From NCBI RefSeq assembly GCF_000756815.1, contig NZ_CCVW01000001.1, positions 744,001 through 808,000 of the forward strand: 64,000 nucleotides of DNA, read 5' to 3'. The position numbers and the translations under genes are program-made. The notes beneath the pieces were generated by a model. The model did no database searches and had not been told where the DNA came from. It saw only the letters and a program-made list of their open reading frames with translations. This document shows, one piece after another, positions 1-7,016 of the stretch. The stretch is from Legionella massiliensis. Its GTDB lineage: Bacteria; Pseudomonadota; Gammaproteobacteria; Legionellales; Legionellaceae. Each line of letters opens with the position of its first letter. Position 1 is the stretch's first letter.

Positions 1-2
1 TA

Positions 3-3000
3 AAGGAAGCTGGAATTGCTGATGCAGTTAGAGCAATGAACCTCTTAGATAAGCTTGAGCTTGGCAAAAAATGGAGCAGAGTCAAAGGGCAAGGATGGAG
101 TTTACGATGCCCCGTTAAACCAGAAGAAGCCCTTGCCTATATTGATCAGATAGAAAAAGCATTTGGTGATTACAATCTTTCAATAGAACGCGGTGAGGTG
201 AATCCAGATGGGACCATTAATTTAATAATTCCAACTCAAATCACCTATGCTATAGGAGCACAGACTCCCAGTCTTGTTGTCGATAGAAATTGGTTTATAA
301 GTCGATTAGAAACTGAATTAAAAAAAGCCATTCGAACTTATGATCTTGATCGCATTAAGCAGCTAATTAGTCATCCAGAAGTGGATGTTGGTAAGGTGGA
401 TGACGAGGGCAATACCTTACTTAATTATGCTATTACATCAGGCGATCCTGAAATAATCACGCTCATAAAAAGCCGTCAGGATCCACTCAATCAAGAGGAT
501 TTGGATCTTCCGGTTAACTGGTCATGGCAAGGGCATCTTATAAGCCGTGCCTCAGCTTTAGGCGAATGCGCTTTATTAATGCGCTCAGAAGAACCACAAC
601 AATCCTCTTTTAAAAAAATTTCCGCTGAATTAGAGGGAAAAGATGGTGTTATTTTATTTAATCACGAACTTTATTATGTTGATCAAAAGAAGGAAACCAT
701 TCAAAAAATTCAGAAAACCACTGAAAATAGTGAAAAATATACTGCTTTAATTGCAACGATATCAGCTACCTCTGGCTCATTGACAGTAGCAGACAGTGCA
801 ACCCTTCAAATAAGTGCTTCTTTAATAGGTAAAACTCCAGGCGGATATGAGGGGAGAGTCTCTGAGAGAGGCGTATGTTTTGGCATATCACATATGGCTA
901 TGCAAGCTTTTATGGCAAATGACTATGACAATTTTTATCGCCGTATGCAGTTAATTTCTGCTCTTCCAGTAGAGAGTTTCAATGAAAAAATAACTGGTTT
1001 AGAGGCTAAAAGAAGTACATTAACCAGTCAATCACGGATAGATTATAAGCAATTAAGTGAAGAGGAAAAAACGGCTCTTAAAAACGAAAATAAGGAAACA
1101 ATTGAACGCATCAGAAAAGAAGTCAATCAGTGGAAACATAGAAACGGGAAATCAGAGGTTGAAGCAGAAAATTACCTAGCAGAAAAAACAGGTAATTTTC
1201 TTTTCTCAGCTTTTCTTGAAAAGAAAATACAAGAGAACTTTTCTAAAGATGAGTTACTGCTGCTTGATACTCGAACCTTATTTGAAGGAATCGCCCTCTA
1301 CTTTGCCCCTCAAGAAGAGGCTCAACTATTTGACAAAAGAACAACACAAGATGTCTTAGCTACCGCACCTATTGTCCAATCACAAATAATGGAAGAACAA
1401 GGAGGCGTGGTTAAACTTGCTGCTTTTTGCGGAGCCTATGATAATCAAAAAATAAACAGCTATTTTGCAGGATTGCAGGAAGCTATCAACAACACAAAAC
1501 CACCTCTTGAAAAGAACCTTACGCTTTCCTTGGGTAGCTCCAACCATAGCATAGTAGTTAGCTTTGATCCCAAGAAACAAAAATGGTTTTTGGTTGACCC
1601 GAATGGAATAGCTAAAGCCTTTAGCGCAGAAAATGTTGTCAAGGCGTTGTCAGACAACGGAATTGCGGTTTTTAGTACAGAAGTGTTTTCTACCCAATCA
1701 GGTAGTGAGGCATTAATACCGATTGTTGAGAATTGGATGCAAGGAGAGCAATGGAAAGTAGCGCATCAAATAGATAATAACACACCTCTTATAATGGATA
1801 GCGATGGCGTCAATTTAATCCTCATGCTAATTAAATCTAATCAAATAGAAACGCTGAAGGAATTACTGCAAAAAGCCGTTGATCCAAATAAACCTTTGCT
1901 CCAGGGAAAGACACCGCTGCATTATGCTATCGCTATGAATAAAAACCCAGAAATTATAAAAATACTTCTGGATGATCCGCGGATTGATCCTAATGTAAAA
2001 GGGCCGGGTGGAAATACGCCTCTCTATGATGCTATTACGAATAATAACCCGAAGGTTATAAAAATGCTCTTGGATGATCCAAGGGTTGATCCTAATGTGA
2101 AATCTGCTGATGGATATATACCACTATACGATGCCATTTTTATAAATAAAAATCCGGAAGTTATAAAACTGGTTTTGGATAATCCAAGGGTTGATCCTAA
2201 TATTAAATCTCCGGATGGAGATACAGTACTCTACGAAGCTATTTTCTTAAATAGAGATCCAGAAATTATAAAAATGCTTTTAGAAAACCCAAGGATTGAT
2301 CTTAATAATGAGGATGGTCAGAAAACATGGCAGTATGCTGTTGATAATAATATGGCTCCCCAAATTATTACAATGATGGATAAACTTCGCCAAAAACAGG
2401 ATGAGAATATACAAAAATCGGGGAGAACAACAACTATAGAATTTAATGATGATCAACTAGAAGAGAGCAAAGAAGAAACAGAAGCTTTGGTTCAAGAGAC
2501 TAGCCAAATACAACAAAATGAAAAAATAAATTTTAATTTGAACATTGCAAACTTTGCGTCCAAGAAGCCCCTTTCAGACGATAATGACCAACGCTCTGTG
2601 TCAGTGAGTCAAAACTATTCCACCCTTAAAGAGGATGTTTTATATTATCCTTATAGCATGGATGACCACTCTAAACTTCATTTTCAACAAAGTGAAACAA
2701 TAAATTTTAGTTCTAATATTCTAAGTTTTGCCCCTAAGAGGTCTCTTTTAGTTGACCCGCAGACTGTTTCAATGAGTCAAAGCTATTCCATGCCCAAAGT
2801 TGAGGATTTATATTATACCGATGGCAAAGATGACCATTCCAGACATCATTTTCAACAAAATGAAGAAACGAATTTTAGTTTGAATATTGCAAATTTTGCC
2901 CCGAAGAAGCCTCTTCTAGATTCTAATGACCTGCAGCCAGTTTCAGCGAGCCCAAAATTTTTCTCCCTCAAAGATATGGATTCATATTATCCCTACGGTA

Positions 3001-3314
3001 AAGATGGCCATTCCAGACTTCATTTAGCCCCAGCTAAAAGTAATGATCCGAAGTATGAGCATTTGAAAGGTGATGTATTGAAAAGAAAAATTTTACTTGA
3101 TTTTAAACATAAACTTGAAAGTTGTAGTAATGAAGACGATTTAAGGGCTGTAATCTCAGAAATAAAAGGCAGCAAGGAATATGCAATTTTAGATAAAGCG
3201 CAGACTTGGCAAGCACCAACTCCAGATGCAAAGAACGCTTTAGAGAACATGATTGCCGATTCTGAGCTAGAACTAGGTATTAGCCTTGAAGATAATAGCA
3301 CACCGTCTATGTAA
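3..3314 (+). CDS. Ankyrin-repeat protein with C58/YopT-like cysteine protease core, 5'-partial
   Basis: Large putative effector. The frame is open to the left edge and the first ATG (position 36) has no Shine-Dalgarno sequence, so the true start probably lies outside the window; residues are counted from that ATG. One ankyrin-like unit lies near residues 98-150. A papain-like triad is visible: Cys281 (GVCFGISHM), His504 (SNHSIVV) and Asp521 (FLVDPNG), the C-H-DPNG order of the C58 (YopT/AvrPphB) peptidases. About five or six ankyrin repeats (PLYDAI, EIIKMLLD, DPRVDPN) occupy roughly 590-780. Then come three imperfect ~58-residue repeats (NIANFAPKKPL ... DDHSRLHF) at about 825-998 and a helical, acidic C-terminus. 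Domain content is read directly; protease activity and secretion into host cells are inferred. Confidence 0.8.
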   Translation, partial: KEAGIADAVRAMNLLDKLELGKKWSRVKGQGWSLRCPVKPEEALAYIDQIEKAFGDYNLSIERGEVNPDGTINLIIPTQITYAIGAQTPSLVVDRNWFISRLETELKKAIRTYDLDRIKQLISHPEVDVGKVDDEGNTLLNYAITSGDPEIITLIKSRQDPLNQEDLDLPVNWSWQGHLISRASALGECALLMRSEEPQQSSFKKISAELEGKDGVILFNHELYYVDQKKETIQKIQKTTENSEKYTALIATISATSGSLTVADSATLQISASLIGKTPGGYEGRVSERGVCFGISHMAMQAFMANDYDNFYRRMQLISALPVESFNEKITGLEAKRSTLTSQSRIDYKQLSEEEKTALKNENKETIERIRKEVNQWKHRNGKSEVEAENYLAEKTGNFLFSAFLEKKIQENFSKDELLLLDTRTLFEGIALYFAPQEEAQLFDKRTTQDVLATAPIVQSQIMEEQGGVVKLAAFCGAYDNQKINSYFAGLQEAINNTKPPLEKNLTLSLGSSNHSIVVSFDPKKQKWFLVDPNGIAKAFSAENVVKALSDNGIAVFSTEVFSTQSGSEALIPIVENWMQGEQWKVAHQIDNNTPLIMDSDGVNLILMLIKSNQIETLKELLQKAVDPNKPLLQGKTPLHYAIAMNKNPEIIKILLDDPRIDPNVKGPGGNTPLYDAITNNNPKVIKMLLDDPRVDPNVKSADGYIPLYDAIFINKNPEVIKLVLDNPRVDPNIKSPDGDTVLYEAIFLNRDPEIIKMLLENPRIDLNNEDGQKTWQYAVDNNMAPQIITMMDKLRQKQDENIQKSGRTTTIEFNDDQLEESKEETEALVQETSQIQQNEKINFNLNIANFASKKPLSDDNDQRSVSVSQNYSTLKEDVLYYPYSMDDHSKLHFQQSETINFSSNILSFAPKRSLLVDPQTVSMSQSYSMPKVEDLYYTDGKDDHSRHHFQQNEETNFSLNIANFAPKKPLLDSNDLQPVSASPKFFSLKDMDSYYPYGKDGHSRLHLAPAKSNDPKYEHLKGDVLKRKILLDFKHKLESCSNEDDLRAVISEIKGSKEYAILDKAQTWQAPTPDAKNALENMIADSELELGISLEDNSTPSM

Positions 3315-3456
3315 CAAATTTTAGAAAACCTTGGTTATAGGTGACTGTGCTCTATCAAAATCATTGTGTCTTTTTTGTCAGCTAGTACAATATGTGAACC
3401 TCCCTCCATTTACCGGACACCTTGTTTAATGGGTATAATCCCAGAAACTAGGAGTA

Positions 3457-3762
3457 ATGATGAGCAACAATAACTACACAAAAGAATTTAAAATAAAAGC
3501 AGTAGAGCTTCTTGAGCAAGGAAATAAGTCAGTAAGGCAAGTAGCTAAGGAACTGGGGGTTGCTGAAAACAATCTATATAACTGGCGAAAACAGTTACAT
3601 AAGAAACAAGAAAATGCGTTCCCTAATCAGCCCAAGCATGATGAGAAAGAACTAGAGTTGAGACGCCTGAAAGCACGTATTGCTGAGCTAGAGGAGGAGC
3701 GTGAAATACTAAAAAAAGCAGCCGCGTTTTTCGCCAAGGAAAGCCAGCGATCTACGCGATGA
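3457..3762 (+). CDS. IS3-family transposase OrfA
   Basis: Small DNA-binding subunit of an IS3-family transposase. The N-terminal half is a helix-turn-helix of the transposase_8 type (FKIKAVELLEQG, VAKELGV, LYNWRKQL); the second half is a heptad-rich coiled coil (ELRRLKARIAELEEEREILKKAAAFFA), typical of the leucine zipper used to pair OrfA with OrfAB. About 100 residues is the usual OrfA length. An AGGAG lies upstream, best spaced for the second of the two adjacent ATGs (3460). The frame appears intact, but its partner orfB is destroyed, so the element cannot move on its own. Confidence 0.85.
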   Translation: MMSNNNYTKEFKIKAVELLEQGNKSVRQVAKELGVAENNLYNWRKQLHKKQENAFPNQPKHDEKELELRRLKARIAELEEEREILKKAAAFFAKESQRSTR

Positions 3763-4384
3763 TTAAAGAACAGTCGGTTTTCCACACCACCAAACGCCTT
3801 TGCCTCATTTTAGGTGTATCAAGGCGCCTATTATGCCTGGTCTAAGAAAATACCAAGCCAACGTAAACAAGAAGCCTAAAATATTTTAGGCAGACAGTTT
3901 AGACCCCTCTGTTTAAATAAAGCCTGGGCATCTGATATCACATATATCCAAACCAATGAAGGATGGCTGTATTTAGCGACTGTAATTGATTTATACAATA
4001 GAAAGATCGTTGGTTGGGCTATGGGGACGCGGCTGGTTAGCCAACTCATTGAGGATGCTCTAATTATGGCAATCACGCGCAGCAAACCACCCAAGGGTGT
4101 GATTCATCATTCAGACAGGGGGGCGTAGTGATACCTATCAAACTCTTTTGAAACAACATGGCCTTATCAGCTCGATGAGCGGTAAGGGCAATTGCTACGA
4201 TAATGAGGTGATGGAAAGCTTCTATCACACCTTGAAAACTGAATTGCTTTATGGGGAGATATTTAAAACCAGAGCAGAAACTCAATTACTTGTATTCGAT
4301 TACATTGAGGTGTTTTATAATCGGCAGCGACTACATTCTACTCTGGGATATCAGACACCGGATGAATTTCAGTTAGCAGCATAA
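3761..4384 (+). pseudogene. IS3-family transposase OrfB, broken
   Basis: Remains of the catalytic DDE subunit that follows orfA. Pieces are recognisable in different frames: an N-terminal segment from the ATG near 3761 that stops early, a segment with the first two catalytic aspartates (ASDITYI and HHSDRG), and a C-terminal piece starting near 4148 that carries the catalytic Glu (VMESFYHTLKTE) and the conserved NRQRLHSTLGY. There is an internal deletion around 3850-3900 and a frameshift in the G-run near 4120-4126. Non-functional as it stands. Confidence 0.85.
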
Positions 4385-4396
4385 AGTTGGTGTCCG

Positions 4397-4710
4397 GACA
4401 GATAAACCCACTGCCCCTTTATTCTTATGTAAGTCTCGTCCATACGCCAGGAAGTTCCTACAGGACGCTTGTGTCGTTTACGAAATATTTCTTCCAGCTG
4501 AGGGGCATATTCAATTACCCAGCGATTAATAGTGGAATGATCTACTTTCAGGCGGCGTTCCAGTACCAACTCTTCAACATCACGGTAACTCAACGCATAG
4601 GCAAGGTACCATCTCACCAGCATCAAAATAATATCCTGTTTAAAATGTTTCCACTTAAATTTGAGCATTGGCTGAGACACCTGAAAAACAAGAGACTCTA
4701 TCAAAATCAA
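4397..4710 (-). pseudogene. IS6-family transposase, 3'-truncated
   Basis: N-terminal part of an IS6 (IS26/IS240-like) transposase: the FKWKHFKQD start, SYRDVEELVLERRL helix-turn-helix, DHSTINRWV and the first catalytic Asp in WRMDETYI. It is roughly 80 percent identical by eye to the complete IS6 transposase about 1.4 kb away but lies in the opposite orientation. The likely start is the internal ATG at 4668. The reading frame runs into the IS3 end and loses the second Asp and the Glu. Its own terminal repeat, beginning GGGTTTTGCCGC, ends at 4731. Remnant, not functional. Confidence 0.85.
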
Positions 4711-4773
4711 AAAAATTTTGCGGCAAAACCCATTTGAACTGGGAGTTAAGTTAAATTTTCTGAGCTGACACAG

Positions 4774-4911
4774 TTAGATAAATACTCTCGTAAGAATTTC
4801 AAACCAATCAACTGCAGGTAAATGTTCTAAAATATGTTGGTAATGCTCTACTCTTAGACCAAGTCCCATACCTAAGGATGGGTATTTTTTCTTTATCCCT
4901 GGTGTCTTCCA
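4774..4911 (-). pseudogene. DUF692/UPF0276 (MNIO) enzyme, N-terminal stump
   Basis: On the minus strand a frame reads ...YPSLGMGLGLRVEHYQ, HILEHLPAVDWFEILT and then leaves homology and stops. GxGLGxRxxHYxxIL...PxVDWFEI is the characteristic N-terminus of DUF692/UPF0276 proteins (multinuclear non-heme iron-dependent oxidative enzymes, e.g. MbnB, TglH and the bufferin maturases), about 280 residues when complete; only some 40 remain. No ATG is in frame, so a 1-nt indel near the start is also likely. It lies directly downstream, same strand, of the cysteine-hexad-repeat gene, the usual precursor-maturase order. The family match is from memory of the motif; the functional link is inference. Confidence 0.7.
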
Positions 4912-4943
4912 TTTATTTTAATTTCTCACGGGTTAAATGATAT

Positions 4944-4971
4944 GAAAAAAGGATGTCCTAGGCGGACATCC
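4944..4971 (-). terminator. Rho-independent terminator of the hexad-repeat gene
   Basis: Read on the minus strand: GGATGTCC, a 5-nt loop, GGACATCC, then six T. A perfect 8-bp stem plus T-run just after the stop codon of the cysteine-hexad-repeat gene and before the DUF692 stump. In intact loci such a structure could attenuate the maturase relative to the precursor. Confidence 0.85.
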
Positions 4972-4983
4972 GTGGTTAAGGGA

Positions 4984-5637
4984 TTAGTATGAATTACCAC
5001 CAGAGCTTTTGCAGCTGTTTTTGCTTTTACAGTTATTATAACTCTTACAATTGTTTTTGCTTTTGCAGTTATTGTAGCTTTTGCAGTTGTTATAACTCTT
5101 ACAGCTGTTTTTACTCTTGCAGTTGTTGTAACTCTTGCAGTTGTTGTAACTCTTGCAGTTGTTGTAACTCTTGCAGCTGTTTTTACTCTTGCAGTTGTTG
5201 TAACTCTTGCAATTGTTTTTGCTCTTACAATTGTTATAACTCTTACAACTGTTTTTACTCTTGCAGTTGTTATAGCTCTTGCAAGAATTTTTTGAGCCAT
5301 TAGAGTCGCCATACCCAGAATCAGAACCTGAGCCACCGTAGCCTGAATTAGATCCCCCTGAACCGGAGTTAGAGCCCCCATAACCCGAATTAGATCCCCC
5401 TGAACCGGAGTTAGAGCCTCCATAACCCGAATTAGATCCCCCTGAACCGGAGTTAGAGCCTCCATAACCCGAATTCGATCCTCCTGAACCGGAGTTAGAA
5501 CCACCATAACCCGAATTAGCGCCTCCAGAATTTTTCGGAGTACTTCCATAGCCACCACCCCAACCGGAAGAAGCGTAAAGACCTGAGGTGAAGAATGCTG
5601 CAGCAGCAGTTGCAATAATTAGACTTTTCTTATCCAT
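4984..5637 (-). CDS. Secreted low-complexity protein with Gly/Ser heptads and Cys-Lys-Ser hexads (putative MNIO-modified RiPP precursor)
   Basis: A 217-aa exported repeat protein. The start at 5637 is chosen because GGAG lies 6 nt upstream; the earlier ATG at 5649 overlaps that site. Residues 1-23 are a signal peptide (MDKKSLIIATAAAAFF, cut near LYASS). Next comes a Gly/Ser/Asn region of alternating heptads NSGYGGS and NSGSGGS, then about sixteen uninterrupted hexads CKS[YK]N[NS], giving one Cys every six residues, and a short tail. The regular Cys spacing, signal peptide and adjacent DUF692 stump resemble bufferin-type precursors whose cysteines are modified for metal binding; that role is inferred. 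The DUF692 gene is broken here, so any modification would need an enzyme encoded elsewhere. A structural or adhesive role is the alternative. Confidence 0.75.
   Translation of the reverse strand: MDKKSLIIATAAAAFFTSGLYASSGWGGGYGSTPKNSGGANSGYGGSNSGSGGSNSGYGGSNSGSGGSNSGYGGSNSGSGGSNSGYGGSNSGSGGSNSGYGGSGSDSGYGDSNGSKNSCKSYNNCKSKNSCKSYNNCKSKNNCKSYNNCKSKNSCKSYNNCKSYNNCKSYNNCKSKNSCKSYNNCKSYNNCKSKNNCKSYNNCKSKNSCKSSGGNSY
5005..5530 (-). repeat. In-frame tandem repeats: 18-bp (Cys hexad) and 21-bp (Gly/Ser heptad) arrays
   Basis: Two coding minisatellites in one gene. On the plus strand the hexad array reads as repeated GTTGTAACTCTTGCA-like units of 18 bp over about 290 bp; the heptad array is 21-bp units over about 190 bp. 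Unit number is expected to vary between strains and the array could be misassembled from short reads. Confidence 0.85.
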
Positions 5638-5749
5638 TTCTATCTCCATTAGTAAAATAGATGAGAATCTCTATTAAGAGTAGATGAACAGCTAAAAATA
5701 TTCAAATTGTTGAAAATATGTTCTAAATACAAGTCAATCTAACTAACCA

Positions 5750-6566
5750 GGGTTCTGTCGCAAAAAATTTTATGCTCTGTTAGCTTATTGAAATTTTTTG
5801 GATTTTTGATAATGCCCAATTTCAAATGGAAACATTTCAAGCAGGATATGATATTGATGTTGGTCAGGTGGTACCTAGCCTACTCCCTGAGCTACCGAGA
5901 TATTGAAGAGGTTGCAATGGAGCTCAGACTAAAAGTTGACCATTCGACCATTAATCGCTGGGTAGTTGAGTATTCCCCTCTTCTGGAGGAAGTCTTTCGC
6001 AAACGCCACAAGCATGCGACAGGGATTTCCTGGAGGATGGATGAGACGTATATCAAGATAAAAGGGCAATGGATATACTTGTATCGTGCAGTTGATAAGG
6101 AAGGCCATACCATTGACTTCATGCTTTCTGAAATAAGGGATGAGCCTGCAGCACAGGCATTTTTCAGCAAAGCTATTGGTTCAAATGGTGTTCCAGAGAA
6201 GGTAACAATGGACAAAAGCGGCGCCAATAAAGCGGGTATTGATATCATCAACTGTAAGCTGGCTTTCCTGTTCTTGATGGGTGGTGTGTTCCTTCAGATT
6301 GATGTGAGACAAATCAAGTACCTCAACAATATCGTGGAACAGGATCATCGGTTTATCAAGAAAATCGCAAAACCCATGAAGGGATTCAAGGCTTTTCATT
6401 CAGCTCAAGCGACGCTGGCAGGTATTGAGCTTCACCATATGCTCCGAAAAGGACAGCATCTTCAGGCAGGAAATCAATCTATTTTTGAACAGTTCTATGG
6501 GCTTACTGCATAAACTCGTCCAGCCTGCCTCTAACCTGATTCTGAAAATTTTTCGCGACAGAACCC
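5750..6566 (+). mobile_element. Complete IS6-family insertion sequence (817 bp)
   Basis: Terminal inverted repeats beginning GGGTTCTGTCGC match over about 22 bp with one mismatch (5750-5771 against the complement of 6545-6566). One transposase fills the interior. Length and organisation are those of the IS6 family. The flanks (ACTAACCA and AAGTGATG) are not an 8-bp target duplication, so the copy may derive from cointegrate resolution or rearrangement. Together with the inverted, truncated copy at 4397-4731 it brackets the hexad-repeat/DUF692 locus. Confidence 0.9.
5812..6513 (+). CDS. IS6-family transposase
   Basis: DDE transposase that forms cointegrates. Helix-turn-helix region SYRDIEEVAMELRLKVDHS followed by the catalytic residues: Asp in WRMDETYIKIKG, Asp in VTMDKSGAN and Glu in NNIVEQDHRFIKK. 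About 233 residues, full length for the family, no lesion seen. I start at the ATG encoding MPNFKWKHFKQD because the truncated relative has its Met at the same place; an ATG 24 nt upstream is also in frame. Potentially active and a plausible driver of the deletions seen around it. Confidence 0.9.
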   Translation: MPNFKWKHFKQDMILMLVRWYLAYSLSYRDIEEVAMELRLKVDHSTINRWVVEYSPLLEEVFRKRHKHATGISWRMDETYIKIKGQWIYLYRAVDKEGHTIDFMLSEIRDEPAAQAFFSKAIGSNGVPEKVTMDKSGANKAGIDIINCKLAFLFLMGGVFLQIDVRQIKYLNNIVEQDHRFIKKIAKPMKGFKAFHSAQATLAGIELHHMLRKGQHLQAGNQSIFEQFYGLTA

Positions 6567-6940
6567 AAGTGATGGAACACTAGGCGGTTACTTCGGCGGT
6601 CTGAACATAAAAAAAAGGCTTCTCGCGCTTGAACAAGGAGACTCGCAGTGAAATGCCTGAATGGGGCATTATGCTTTTAAACCAGAGTGCGCTGAAGGAG
6701 ATTCCAGCAAGTAAATTACCGTAGATATCCGCTATAAGAAAACTGTCTTCTTTAGCCCTTAAGAAGTTCAAAAGCGGGAAAACATGAGCCTCTATTCTCC
6801 GTTGTGTTATTAACTGCATCACTTCGAAAAGACTGCCTAGTTGAAATACAGGTCACTTTTCTCAATATGTCATATGCGGAAATCTCATATCATTGTCAGA
6901 TAGATGAATATACTTAAAAATTGTCCCTTGGATAATATTT
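6567..6940. other. Non-coding stretch after the IS6 element
   Basis: I see no supported gene. An 80-codon minus-strand frame has no ribosome binding site and no family I recognise; it may be debris of a gene displaced by the insertion sequence. Confidence 0.4.
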
Positions 6941-6953
6941 CCATAATAAACAA

Positions 6954-6984
6954 TTAATATTTCATTAATTAATTCTGTATAGAC
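6954..6984 (+). promoter_or_regulatory. Candidate promoter with PmrA-like tandem box upstream of the ART gene
   Basis: TTAATATT (6954) and TTAATTAA (6965) repeat with 11-bp phasing, followed by TATAGA (6979) as a possible -10. PmrA, which controls many Legionella effector genes, binds cTTAATatT-type repeats. The match is by eye only. Confidence 0.35.
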
Positions 6985-7016
6985 TTATTATCACCGCAAA
7001 TATAAAGAGTTTAATT

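Larger units (their letters stand above)
3408..4410 (+). mobile_element. Degenerate IS3-family insertion sequence
   Basis: IS3-type organisation: a short orfA followed by a broken orfB with a DDE core. Both ends carry CCGGACACC in inverted orientation (3412-3420 and, as GGTGTCCGG, 4388-4396), which I take as part of the terminal inverted repeats; exact termini and a target duplication are not resolved. The right end abuts an IS6-family fragment, so this element inserted into or recombined with that older copy. Confidence 0.75.

Noticed and set aside
4989..5303. Plus-strand Cys/Tyr/Ser repeat frame
   Set aside because: Antisense shadow of the hexad array.
4989..5530. Possible CRISPR array because of regular short repeats
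   Set aside because: Units are contiguous 18- and 21-bp coding repeats without spacers, in frame with a signal-peptide-bearing gene.
4926..5615. Long minus-strand frame in the same place as the hexad-repeat gene, rich in Val/Thr/Ala/Arg repeats
   Set aside because: It is the alternative reading of the 18/21-bp coding repeats, without a ribosome binding site or signal peptide; the CKS-hexad frame has both.
6580..6822. 80-codon minus-strand frame after the IS6 element
   Set aside because: No ribosome binding site, no recognisable domain, next to an insertion boundary; kept only as non-coding stretch.
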